Shown: one piece after another, positions 1 through 8,070 of the stretch
How positions within the stretch are numbered: position 1 is the stretch's first letter
Layout of the letters: the number at the start of each line of letters is the position of its first letter
Assembly: GCA_031260095.1 (NCBI GenBank)
Contig: JAIRKN010000152.1
Span: forward strand, 1-11,107
Direction of reading: 5' to 3'
DNA: 11,107 bases
Source of the DNA: Tannerella sp.
Lineage (GTDB): Bacteria > Bacteroidota > Bacteroidia > Bacteroidales > Tannerellaceae
Position numbers and translations under genes: made by a program
The notes under the pieces: model-generated
The model's database searches: none
Told to the model about the DNA's origin: nothing
The model's input: only the letters and a program-made list of their open reading frames with translations

Positions 1-468
1 ATGAATGAAATCGAAAATTCCGGTATGATTGTTACGGTTGACATCGGTGACGAAACAAGTATTCATCCGCAAAAGAAACGTGAAGTTGGAGAACGCCTTG
101 CATACTGGGCGCTTGGAAATACATACGACCTACCTATAAAATATAAAAGCCCGTATTATAAATCCATGGAAACGGAAGGAGGAAAAATCATTGTCCATTT
201 CGAGGAATGTGACAAAGGTCTTCATAACGGACCGGGAAGAACGGCGCCAATCGTTGGATTCGAAATAGCCGGAGACGATAAGGTATTTCACCCTGCCGAA
301 GCAAAAATCCTTGGCAATAAAGGTTCCCGCGCCATAGAAGTCAGCCACTCCGACGTAAAAAATCCCGTAGCTGTTCGTTATTGCTTCAAAAACTACCAGC
401 CGGGATACCTTTACGACAGTTACGGACTACCTTTGACTCCATTCCGTACGGACGAATGGGATAAATAA
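1..468 (+). CDS. Sialate O-acetylesterase-like SGNH hydrolase, C-terminal fragment (5' end outside the window)
   Basis: This 155-residue piece looks like the end of a SASA/SGNH-family esterase, which removes O-acetyl groups from sialic acids or other sugars, usually in the periplasm or at the surface. The visible signature is DIGD followed by IHP and K..VG.RLA..AL (residues about 14-37). In this family that block carries the late Asp/His part of the catalytic site, with His22 the likely catalytic histidine. It is followed by a beta-rich tail containing NPVAVRY, GYLYDSYGLPLTPFRTD and W, typical of the C-terminus. Family members are usually about 450-700 residues, so most of the protein, including the nucleophile Ser, lies upstream of base 1. 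The ATG at base 1 is therefore probably an internal Met and not the start. The gene ends in TAA at 466-468 and converges on the minus-strand operon. The family call is good; the true substrate is unknown. Confidence 0.8.
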   Translation: MNEIENSGMIVTVDIGDETSIHPQKKREVGERLAYWALGNTYDLPIKYKSPYYKSMETEGGKIIVHFEECDKGLHNGPGRTAPIVGFEIAGDDKVFHPAEAKILGNKGSRAIEVSHSDVKNPVAVRYCFKNYQPGYLYDSYGLPLTPFRTDEWDK

Positions 469-471
469 ATT

Positions 472-508
472 AGAAACACGTATTCCTGAATTTCGGATGC
501 GCGTTTCT
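472..508 (+). terminator. Hairpin just after the esterase stop codon, possible terminator
   Basis: AGAAACACGTATTCC pairs with GGATGCGCGTTTCT across an 8-base loop, with one mismatch, one G-T pair and one bulged T. It begins three bases after the esterase TAA. No T-tract follows, so it is not a canonical intrinsic terminator. It could instead be a 3'-end stabilising hairpin. Confidence 0.4.
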
Positions 509-518
509 GAATCGGAAA

Positions 519-639
519 GAGGCTATCTCAAAAGCCGGTTTTTCGTCATTGGTAACTGCGAGGAACAAGACAGGAAGCAATGGATTGCTTTGTCGCTTCG
601 CTACCAATGACAACAATTTCAGGCTTTTGACACATCCTC
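519..639. repeat. Nested palindromic repeat element (MITE-like or dispersed palindrome)
   Basis: The outer arms are GAGGCTATCTCAAAAGCC (519-536) and GGCTTTTGACACATCCTC (622-639), which are inverted copies matching at 15 of 18 positions. Inside lies a second palindrome. TCATTGGTAAC (546-556) pairs with GCTACCAATGA (600-610), and at its centre AAGCAAT GG ATTGCTT forms a perfect 7-bp stem. The inner words (CATTG..., GCGAGGAAC, GAAGCAAT) resemble dispersed palindromic repeats found in intergenic regions of many bacteria. The outer GAGGCT.TCTCAAAAG word resembles ends I associate with small Bacteroidales insertion-type repeats. No open reading frame lies inside, so if mobile it would need a transposase supplied in trans. 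Confidence 0.6.
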
Positions 640-689
640 TTCACGGTATATATCCTAATGGACAAATGGTATGTAAGCCGTAAACGGCT

Positions 690-869
690 ATTTCTTATCC
701 CGAACTCGGGTTAAAGAATTTGAAGGAGTTAGAAAAATGATTCATAAACATGGATTGGCTAATGCTAAAGTTGAAAATATTAATGGAAAAATTCAACATT
801 TCGTCGCTGTTAATTATGGTATAAGATAAAGGTTTTTTCTCGTATCAAACCGTTATATATTTTTCATAG
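690..869 (+). pseudogene. Decayed C-terminal fragment of an ISL3-like transposase
   Basis: Three short reading frames join into one recognisable transposase tail. Bases 690-737 encode a peptide ending LKNLKELEK. Bases 737-829 encode MIHKHGLANAKVENINGKIQ and then HFVAVNYGIR. Bases 825-869 encode DKGFFSYQTVIYFS followed by TAG. The motif HGLxNAxxExxNGKIQ resembles the end of the DDE domain of ISL3 (IS204/IS1001/IS1096) transposases, where the Glu in NAKVE is the third catalytic acid. NYGIRDK.FF.Y....YFS is a typical tail. The frame changes lie at an A-run near 733-737 and at ATAAGATAAA (821-830). A GAAGGAG sequence sits upstream of the ATG at 737, but I read that 30-codon ORF as part of the relic and not a gene. 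No N-terminal part or clear terminal repeats are visible. The family assignment is from memory of motifs. Confidence 0.5.
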
Positions 870-887
870 CACCTCAAAAAAAATAAT

Positions 888-921
888 AAAAAAGTCCCGG
901 AAAGAAATCCGGGACTTTTTT
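888..921. terminator. Strong bidirectional rho-independent terminator
   Basis: AAAAAAGTCCCGG (888-900) and CCGGGACTTTTTT (909-921) form a perfect 13-bp stem around the 8-base loop AAAGAAAT. A-runs and T-runs flank it on both sides, so it can stop transcription in both directions. It lies 37 bases beyond the stop codon of the minus-strand LamG lipoprotein gene, so it is the natural end of the sus-like operon. It would also block read-through from the plus-strand side. Confidence 0.9.
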
Positions 922-958
922 ACTTAAATCAAAACTTCCGTCTGAGCGGCTTTTTTTT

Positions 959-3133
959 TCATTGTATCTGTCCGAAAGCGGCCACTTCTTCCGCACTCAG
1001 CACCCTGTTCCAAATGGCTGTGGCGGCTACGTGAATTTCACTGTCTTCGCCGTCTTCATCGGCAAAAAACAATACGCCGGCAAGATCCAGCGCCAAACGA
1101 CTGTCTATCTTGGCGGCATCCGCGCTGCCGTCATTGGTGAAAATCTTTTTGCCGTTAAGATAATAGGTGAGTGATTCTCCCAATTTTGCCGTTACAACAA
1201 CTCTGTACCAGACATTCGGCAAGAATTTGTCTTCTTCCGAAAGGTCGGTATAGACGCCGCCTATACCTAATTCCTTCATGTTACTCCGCAGGAAGAAATC
1301 CACATCGTCGGAATTGTTCAGATTCGTTTGATAGAAACAGTAACTTGCGTTTCCTCCCGATAGTTTGAAATCCATCAGGATGGAATACTCATTGACTTTA
1401 CTCCCTCCACCATTGGCCTCAATGCCGTGTTTGGTCAGGAAATGGCTTCCTGTCGGAATACGAATGGCCTTTTGTCCTGTTATTGGACCATCCACCAGCG
1501 AAATTCCACCATACAGGGCTTCTACATCCAACGGTACGGGAGCCGGCGTCAGTGACAACTGGGAATTCATAATCAAAGTGAAGTTAGCCCGTTCAAGGCT
1601 TGTATAAGCCGGCTTTACGGTGACGGGAATACTCTTTCGGATCGTACCGGAAACGTTGCTGACAGAGATGACAGCCGTTCCTTCCGAAACGCCGGTGATG
1701 ACTCCGTTGACAACCGTAGCGACAATGGCATTGTCGGTTTCCCAGCTAATCGCATCCGTCGCATTAGCCGGTACCGGTGTAGCTGTATACGATACGGTTT
1801 CCCATACTTTCAGCGTCAGGGGAGATGTATCGACCGTGATATCCGTCAGTTCAACCATGTCTGACACCGATACATCCACAGAAGCCGTGATACCCGTTTC
1901 ATTCCGGACAGTGATGGTTGCATTACCTTTTCCGACGGCTGTAACCAGTCCGGTAGAAGATACGGTAGCTACGCTTTCATCACTTGATCTCCAGGTAAAA
2001 TTGATTTCCGTCGCATTCTTCGGCACCAGATTCTGCGTCAACTGCTGCGTCTTGCCGGTCAGCATGTCCAGCGGGCCTGCCGGCGAAAGCGTCATGCTCA
2101 ACAGCGGTACGGAACGGTTGGGATCAATGCTCACTGTCCCAAGCGAAGCAATTTCATTGTCGGTTAACGGCCTGTCCCAAACAGCTACAGTCGATATGGT
2201 AATATCGTTGTCTTCGCCGTCTTCATCGCCAAACAGAACCATACCGGCCGGATCCAGCGCCATACGGTCGTCAAGATTCATCTTGCTGTCGTGGTCGGGA
2301 TCGGCTGTGTGGATCATTGATCCGTTCAGATATTCTTTCCACGACGTTCCGCATTTGACGGATACAAACCATCGGTACCATGTTTCAGGTTCTACCTGTC
2401 CTCCGGCCGAATAATATCCTCCGCTGATACCGATAGAGGTACCTCCGTTGATGAAGATTTCAGCGTCGTCCTGATTATTGATGTCGGTTTGTAGAAGGGT
2501 ATAATATCTGCCTGTCTGCGAGATCTTGAAATCAATCATTAAAGTGTATTCATTGACTTTACTTCCGCCGCCGTTGGCTGCGAGACCGTGCCGCGCAATG
2601 AAATAACTGTACTTTGGTATCACTGCGGCTAAATTGGTTGCCGTGGGGCCTTCCGCGGAAAAACAGGGCGCTCCGGAGCCCTGTTTGGATACATTGTATT
2701 CCTCCAAATCGGTGCCAAGCGTGGCCGCCAGGATGTTATCGGGATCATCGAAATGCCAGGACGCTTTTACATCCAGTTCTTCCAGCATTTGTTGCAGTGT
2801 AATGACCCGGACTGATACGGGCAGCCTCTTTTGAATAGAGCCGCAGGTCGCAACCAAATGGGTCACCCCGCCATCCCGGCCTTCCACATTTCCTTCGCTT
2901 GTAACCGAGGCTATTTCCGGGTTTTCGGAAGTCCAGGTAAACTCAAATTCGCCGGCGTTCCACGGGATAGGCATTGCAATAACATGTGTCCTGTCGCCGG
3001 CGTTAAGCCTGACGGTATCGGTAGTGAAAGAAATACCGGTCAAACCGGCATTTTCATTCATGTCATTGACACATCCGGCCATACACCAACCGGATATGCA
3101 AATAGCTATGATAATAAAGATTTTCTGTTTCAT
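959..3133 (-). CDS. Surface lipoprotein with Big-type Ig-like domains and two LamG-like domains (accessory glycan-binding protein)
   Basis: The gene encodes a 724-residue predicted lipoprotein. Its signal peptide is MKQKIFIIIAICISGWCMAGC, with Cys21 as the lipidated residue. The domains in order are: a Big-like Ig domain (about 31-108), a concanavalin/LamG-like jelly roll (about 125-335), two Big_2-like Ig domains (about 345-423 and 428-506; note W.S.....A.V...G.VT.V..G.A.I.V) and a second LamG-like domain (about 545-723). The two LamG units share HG..ANGGGSKVNEY....DFK, WYR, YLNG and DEDGED, so they come from an internal duplication. No enzyme active site is recognisable. It starts 19 bases after the SusD stop and occupies the SusE/SusF position of the operon, which suggests a surface glycan-binding or adhesion role. 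That role is inferred from context. ATG at 3133 is the natural start because it opens the signal peptide directly. Confidence 0.85.
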   Translation of the reverse strand: MKQKIFIIIAICISGWCMAGCVNDMNENAGLTGISFTTDTVRLNAGDRTHVIAMPIPWNAGEFEFTWTSENPEIASVTSEGNVEGRDGGVTHLVATCGSIQKRLPVSVRVITLQQMLEELDVKASWHFDDPDNILAATLGTDLEEYNVSKQGSGAPCFSAEGPTATNLAAVIPKYSYFIARHGLAANGGGSKVNEYTLMIDFKISQTGRYYTLLQTDINNQDDAEIFINGGTSIGISGGYYSAGGQVEPETWYRWFVSVKCGTSWKEYLNGSMIHTADPDHDSKMNLDDRMALDPAGMVLFGDEDGEDNDITISTVAVWDRPLTDNEIASLGTVSIDPNRSVPLLSMTLSPAGPLDMLTGKTQQLTQNLVPKNATEINFTWRSSDESVATVSSTGLVTAVGKGNATITVRNETGITASVDVSVSDMVELTDITVDTSPLTLKVWETVSYTATPVPANATDAISWETDNAIVATVVNGVITGVSEGTAVISVSNVSGTIRKSIPVTVKPAYTSLERANFTLIMNSQLSLTPAPVPLDVEALYGGISLVDGPITGQKAIRIPTGSHFLTKHGIEANGGGSKVNEYSILMDFKLSGGNASYCFYQTNLNNSDDVDFFLRSNMKELGIGGVYTDLSEEDKFLPNVWYRVVVTAKLGESLTYYLNGKKIFTNDGSADAAKIDSRLALDLAGVLFFADEDGEDSEIHVAATAIWNRVLSAEEVAAFGQIQ

Positions 3134-3152
3134 AATCTTTAGTTTTTTGTAA

Positions 3153-4697
3153 TTAATCGTTTTTCAAATTAGGATTCAATAATACTTCGTCAGTGGGAAT
3201 CGGCATGAAATAACTTTTTTTGGTAGGAGCGATCGGAATCGACAGTTCCCACGCATGACGTCCCGGCAGGAAAGCATTTTGGGGAATTGCTTTGGCCGCA
3301 TCTTCCACCAGTTCCAGGCGCTGGAGGTCAAACCAGCGTGAACAATACTCGTTACCGGCAAATTCCCAGCCGCGTTCCACAAAGACGGAATCGGCAAAAG
3401 CGGCTCCGTTCAGATTTTCAGGCAGCGGCGTTGTGATGCCGGCACGCTCCCTGACACGTTTCATGCACTGATACGCCAACGCATCGGGTGTACCGGCAGC
3501 CCTTGCCTGTGCTTCGGCGTAAGTGAGCAACACTTCGGGATAACGGATCACCCACTGGCTGCGATCGCTGTACCAGTCATCAAACTCCCACATCCTGTCC
3601 CATGAGAAATCATCCCTGTCAATCCATTCTTTGGCATAGTAAGGATGACGAAGCGGCATATCTTCCCACTTGACTTCCGATCCGTCCTGAAATTTAAATA
3701 CAGTAACAAAAGTGGCATCCTTGCGCGGGCCTGCCGGAAATTTGTTGAAGAAATTGATTTCAGCCGCATAATGGTCCCAGCCGCCCATGCCCGTAGGTCT
3801 GCCGGCCAGGGGAACCCGGTCATGCCAGTCATCCCAGTCTTCACGCCCGTAAATAATGGCATAAATAACTTCATCATTGATCAACGGACGATTCATCCAC
3901 AAATCCGCAAAATTATCCAACAGCCTGTATCCGTATTCGGCTTCATGATCAATCACTTCCTTTGCCTTTTCCGCAGCCAGACGATAATATTCCGTACCTC
4001 CGTTCACCGGATAGCCCGCCATTGTCAAATAAACGCTTGCCAACATTGACTTTGCCGCCCCTTTGGTAAAGCCTGCCAAAGACCTTGTCGGATGATTGTC
4101 CCAGTTGACCGGAAGCCATTCTTCGGCAAATTTCAGGTCTTCCACAATCAACGCATAGATTTCCTCCGGCGACGCTCTCCCAATGGTGTAACTTACGTCG
4201 TTGTTTTCTTCCGTAATCAAGGGGATCCCGTTAAAAAGACGCACCAGCCAGAAATAGATGAAAGCTCTTCCGAAATGGGCTTCGGCTGCGGCGCAGTTCA
4301 GGTCTTTTTCTGTCATACTGTCTTCCGCTCTCCGGTAATTTTTAAGGAAAGCATTCGCCGTCTTAATCGGTTTCCAGGCGCGATCCCATGCTAATTTAAT
4401 GCCGGTATTCCCTTCCGATACCGAAAAGGTTTCTACCTGGCTCAATTCTTCACTCAAGAGAGATGTTAACCCGTCATTTCCTGCCAGCAGGAAATCCAGC
4501 CGTTCATGATAAGCGGTAAACACATACGTAATGTCTTTATAAACACTTGTAACAAATAAGTCTACTTCTGTTGCATTATTAAAGAAGCTTTCGGGAAACA
4601 ACTGTCCCCGCGGGTCTTCAGCCAGGAATTGATCGTTGGAACTGCAAGACACGAACCAGCCCATCAGGATGGTTACAACAACTGTTCTTATTTTCAT
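3153..4697 (-). CDS. SusD/RagB-family outer-membrane lipoprotein
   Basis: This is the substrate-binding lid of the SusCD nutrient importer, anchored on the outer face of the outer membrane. From ATG 4697 the protein has 514 residues, with signal peptide MKIRTVVVTILMGWFVSC and lipidation Cys18. Family marks are FLAEDPRGQLFPESFF near the N-terminus, a TPR-rich middle including AEAHFGRAFIYFWLVRLFNGIPL (about 138-160), RYPEVLLTYAEAQARA (385-400), ERGWEFAGNEYCSRWFDLQR (441-460) and the C-terminal YFMPIP..EVLLNPNL. The length is normal for the family. An in-frame ATG at 4724 would add nine residues (MYYFIKLKN) before the signal peptide. I prefer 4697 because it gives a standard lipoprotein leader. 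It starts 31 bases after the SusC stop and is followed by the LamG lipoprotein, so it is certainly within the same operon. The ligand is not predictable from sequence alone. Confidence 0.95.
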   Translation of the reverse strand: MKIRTVVVTILMGWFVSCSSNDQFLAEDPRGQLFPESFFNNATEVDLFVTSVYKDITYVFTAYHERLDFLLAGNDGLTSLLSEELSQVETFSVSEGNTGIKLAWDRAWKPIKTANAFLKNYRRAEDSMTEKDLNCAAAEAHFGRAFIYFWLVRLFNGIPLITEENNDVSYTIGRASPEEIYALIVEDLKFAEEWLPVNWDNHPTRSLAGFTKGAAKSMLASVYLTMAGYPVNGGTEYYRLAAEKAKEVIDHEAEYGYRLLDNFADLWMNRPLINDEVIYAIIYGREDWDDWHDRVPLAGRPTGMGGWDHYAAEINFFNKFPAGPRKDATFVTVFKFQDGSEVKWEDMPLRHPYYAKEWIDRDDFSWDRMWEFDDWYSDRSQWVIRYPEVLLTYAEAQARAAGTPDALAYQCMKRVRERAGITTPLPENLNGAAFADSVFVERGWEFAGNEYCSRWFDLQRLELVEDAAKAIPQNAFLPGRHAWELSIPIAPTKKSYFMPIPTDEVLLNPNLKND

Positions 4698-4728
4698 ATT
4701 TTTCAATTTAATAAAGTAATACATTTAT

Positions 4729-7700
4729 TTAATATTCCAGAGAGAGGCCAAATACCATGGATTTGGAGGTAGGATTGGCAAACCAGTCAACACCTGCATC
4801 CGTATCCACACGATTATCCGTAGCTGATGATACTTCAGGATCGAAGCCCTTGTATTTGGTAAAAGTCAGCATATTCACCGCACTCACATAAAACTTGAGG
4901 CTCGCAAATTTAAGCACCTGCTTGGGCAAAAGGTAGGCAAGTGTGATATTTCTTACTTTCAAATAACTGGCATCCTGAATCCATTGATCGGAATTAAGCG
5001 CCAGTTTGGTCGTTTGGCTACCGGCTTTGGCAAATTTGGCCTGGGGATTATCCAGCGACCACCGGTTACGGCCTTCTTTCAGCGTAACCGTTCTGGAATC
5101 GGAAACAACCTCTGCCGCCATTGCATAAGCCAAGTTCAGCACATCACGGCCATGAACGCCTTCTAAAAGGATGTTCAGGTCAAAATTCTTATAGGAGAAA
5201 TGATTATTGAATCCCCACGTAAATTTGGGGTTGGAACAGCCGAGTATTTCATAATCACCTCCGTCATACTGATAATTGCCGTTTTTATCGTAATAATGAT
5301 AATCGCCCGGCTGCTGTCCGTACAGGGCGGCTTCTGCCGCTTCGTTCTGCTGCCAGATGCCGAGATAACGGAAACCATACAGACTGCCGATCGGAGACCC
5401 CGGAACAATAATAAACGGACTGGAACTGATAATACCGTCGGCATAGATACTTCCCATTAGACGCTCCTGTTCGTCGCCTATGTCTATCACTTTATTGCGG
5501 TTGATTGCGCCGTTCAGACTCAAATCCCAGCTAAAGTCCGGACGGGTCATTACCTGGTAATTGACACCGGCTTCAACACCCGTATTGTTCACCTGCCCCA
5601 GATTAACCGGTACCGTTCCGCCGCCGTTATACCCGGGAATGGTTTTATTGTTCAGCAGTTTGTCGGTATGCTTGATATAATAATCCAGTGTGAGCGACAG
5701 TCTGCCGTTCAGCAGGGTTGCGTCCAAACCGATATCGGTTTGTTTGGATTCTTCCCATTGCAGGTTGGGATTTCCGCCTGCACCTTCCTTATATCCTACG
5801 AAAATACTATTAGGTATCCCCCAGGAATATCCACCGCCCGGCGCTGAAACCAGGGGTGAGTAGGACGAATAGGCGCCCACAGCGTCGCTCCCCGTGACAC
5901 CCCAGCCACCTCTCAACTTCAGATTCTGAAAGATCTCCGTATTATCTTTAAGGAAAGATTCTTCGGAAAGCCTCCAGCTGAACGCAAAGGAGGGGAAATA
6001 GCCGAATTGATTGCCGTCGCGGTAGCGGGATGAACCGTCCGCACGATAAGTGCCCGTAAAGTAATACTTTTCACCGTAATTATAATTCAAACGGGCAAAA
6101 TACGATCGCATCGCGTGGTTTGAATAGGCTGAACTTACATCTTTGGCTGCGGCATTGCCCAGGTTATACCAGCTTACCTGGGGATTTTGCAGGTTATCCC
6201 CGGTCGCACTGAAACTCTGTGACTGTGTCTTTGTTTCTTCAAATCCGAGCATGGCGCTCAAATTATGAATTCCGGTAAACGTCTTGCTATATGTCAGGAA
6301 TGAATTGAGCAACCACACCTGGTTTTCATACGACGACTGGGAGGCATTGGTATACCCCGTCCACTGATACATGGCGGAAGTCAGGTTTCTGTTTCCTCCG
6401 GTCGAAAAATTAGTGGAAGCTTTTGCATCGAATACCAAACCGTCTATGATTTTCACTTTCAGGTTTCCTACCAGGCCGGCATTATTGTTGTAGCTTGTCA
6501 GTTTTCTTCCGGTAAGCAGCATGATCGGATTGAGGTTTCCTCTTGCTCCATACGTATCATTATACAACGGCGTTACGCCATCCTCTTCATATACCGGTTC
6601 GGCGGGCGACCAGATAAGGGCTTCGTAAATCGGGTTACTCGTTTTTCCGCCGCCGCCGCCCGTGGCGCTGTAAGAGCTTTGCCCGTGGCTGGCGCTGGCT
6701 TCAATCTGCAACGAAACGCGATCCGTGATGTCCGAATCCACTTTGGCTCTTGCCCAGTAATTGCCACCGGACTTATTATTCAACAGCAGGCCGGTGCCTT
6801 CGGAATAAGCGCCCGATATGTAATATTTGGATCTTTTTCCGCCGCCGTTGATACTCAGGTTATAAGTCTGGTTTAACGATTTCCCGAAAATTTCATCTTG
6901 CCAGTCCGTACCGCCGCCCTGTCTCAACCATTCCATTTTTTCCTGCGAATAGCTGGAATTACCGACCTGGTTGTTGAATATGGCATATTCCAGCGGATCC
7001 ATCAAATCATATTTTTGGGGCACCCAGTTTCGCGACCAGGAAGAGGTTACTTTGATTCTCGGCGGCCCGTCCTGTCCGCGTTTGGTGGTAACGATGATCA
7101 CGCCGTTGGCTCCGCGCGAGCCGTAGATAGCCGTTGCGGAAGCATCCTTCAATACCTCTACCGATTCAACGTCATCCATCAGGTAATTGCCGCCGTAGTT
7201 TCCGTCTACTACCCACAAAGGATCATTACTACCCAGAATGGAATTAATCCCGCGGATACGGGTAATGCCCTGACGAACGAGTAATCCGGGAACTCGTCCT
7301 TGCAACATCGAATTGCCGATAGGAGGCAAATCCTTAAATGTTTTGGCCGAGATAGAGGTTACCGACCCGGTCAGATCGCGCTTTTTTACCGTACCGTATC
7401 CTACTACCACCACTTCCTCCAATGCCTGCGTATCTTCTAACAGACTGACCGCCAGAAAATCGCCGCTTACGGATGAAACGCTTATTTCCTGCGTAATATA
7501 TCCGATATAAGATATTTGAAGCACGGTATTTTCCGCCACCGTCAACGTGAAATTTCCGTTCACATCGGTCACGGTGCCATTCGCCGGCGCATTTCTCTCT
7601 ACCACGTTCGCACCGATTACCGGTTCGCCGAAAATGTCCTTCACCGTACCGGTAATTTTCTTTCCGGCTTGCTGCGGCCCGACAACCGTCCCGGGCAGGA

Positions 7701-8070
7701 CTTCCTTTTTCGTAATGATGATGTTAACGCCTTCCACTGCGTAGGCAAGGTCGGTATCGTTGAACAGCCGGTTGAGGACATCGCGTACAGGCATGTTCTT
7801 TACCCGGATAGACACCTTACGTTTCAGACTGATATCCGTGTTCGAAACAAAAAGGTAATCCGTCTGACGCTCAATCTCGTCCAACACTTCTCCGAGTAAT
7901 GCCTGCTGTTTGTTTAGGCTTACTCTTACATTCTGCGAGTTAAAGTTTTCCGCAAAAACGAAACCGGAAAACAATAGCCAAAAATAAATCATTAGTTTCA
8001 CTGTTCTGTGAATGTGGAAACATTTGGCAATATTCGGCCATACTGTTTCCCCTAAAAAGTTTCTTTTCAT
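4729..8070 (-). CDS. SusC/RagA-family TonB-dependent outer-membrane transporter with STN domain
   Basis: This 1113-residue beta-barrel imports oligosaccharides or peptides across the outer membrane using TonB energy, with SusD as its lid. The signal peptide core is LMIYFWLLFSGFVFA (about 26-40), preceded by an unusually long 25-residue N-region. An STN domain follows (about 48-120), then a carboxypeptidase-D-like beta-sandwich (KKITGTVKDIFGEPVIGANV, about 137-213), then the SusC linker LEEVVVVGYGTVKKRDLTGSV (217-237). The plug contains RIRGINSILGSNDPLWVVDG and VEVLKDASATAIYGSRGANGVIIVTTKRG (304-332). The barrel runs to the C-terminal GLSLEY. The STN domain marks it as a transducer that signals to a FecR partner, which is encoded directly upstream. 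The plug segment between VPGLLV and RIRG is only about five residues, shorter than I would expect. There are 143 bases to the FecR stop, enough room for a sigma-dependent promoter. Confidence 0.96.
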   Translation of the reverse strand: MKRNFLGETVWPNIAKCFHIHRTVKLMIYFWLLFSGFVFAENFNSQNVRVSLNKQQALLGEVLDEIERQTDYLFVSNTDISLKRKVSIRVKNMPVRDVLNRLFNDTDLAYAVEGVNIIITKKEVLPGTVVGPQQAGKKITGTVKDIFGEPVIGANVVERNAPANGTVTDVNGNFTLTVAENTVLQISYIGYITQEISVSSVSGDFLAVSLLEDTQALEEVVVVGYGTVKKRDLTGSVTSISAKTFKDLPPIGNSMLQGRVPGLLVRQGITRIRGINSILGSNDPLWVVDGNYGGNYLMDDVESVEVLKDASATAIYGSRGANGVIIVTTKRGQDGPPRIKVTSSWSRNWVPQKYDLMDPLEYAIFNNQVGNSSYSQEKMEWLRQGGGTDWQDEIFGKSLNQTYNLSINGGGKRSKYYISGAYSEGTGLLLNNKSGGNYWARAKVDSDITDRVSLQIEASASHGQSSYSATGGGGGKTSNPIYEALIWSPAEPVYEEDGVTPLYNDTYGARGNLNPIMLLTGRKLTSYNNNAGLVGNLKVKIIDGLVFDAKASTNFSTGGNRNLTSAMYQWTGYTNASQSSYENQVWLLNSFLTYSKTFTGIHNLSAMLGFEETKTQSQSFSATGDNLQNPQVSWYNLGNAAAKDVSSAYSNHAMRSYFARLNYNYGEKYYFTGTYRADGSSRYRDGNQFGYFPSFAFSWRLSEESFLKDNTEIFQNLKLRGGWGVTGSDAVGAYSSYSPLVSAPGGGYSWGIPNSIFVGYKEGAGGNPNLQWEESKQTDIGLDATLLNGRLSLTLDYYIKHTDKLLNNKTIPGYNGGGTVPVNLGQVNNTGVEAGVNYQVMTRPDFSWDLSLNGAINRNKVIDIGDEQERLMGSIYADGIISSSPFIIVPGSPIGSLYGFRYLGIWQQNEAAEAALYGQQPGDYHYYDKNGNYQYDGGDYEILGCSNPKFTWGFNNHFSYKNFDLNILLEGVHGRDVLNLAYAMAAEVVSDSRTVTLKEGRNRWSLDNPQAKFAKAGSQTTKLALNSDQWIQDASYLKVRNITLAYLLPKQVLKFASLKFYVSAVNMLTFTKYKGFDPEVSSATDNRVDTDAGVDWFANPTSKSMVFGLSLEY

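Noticed and set aside
737..829. 30-codon ORF with a good ribosome-binding-like GAAGGAG upstream
   Set aside because: Its peptide is the middle of a transposase C-terminus that continues in other frames on both sides, so it is a relic and not a small gene.
924..962. 12-residue minus-strand mini-ORF (MKKKAAQTEVLI) whose ATG overlaps the LamG gene stop as ATGA
   Set aside because: Too short, created largely by an A-run, and with no evidence of conservation. The overlap is probably coincidence.
1620..2414. 264-codon plus-strand ORF antisense to the LamG lipoprotein gene
   Set aside because: It is the reverse-complement shadow of a well-supported coding sequence with Ser/Val/Thr-rich composition and no domain.
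4698..4724. Upstream start for the SusD gene at 4724
   Set aside because: It adds MYYFIKLKN before an otherwise standard lipoprotein signal peptide. The downstream ATG at 4697 fits the family better.
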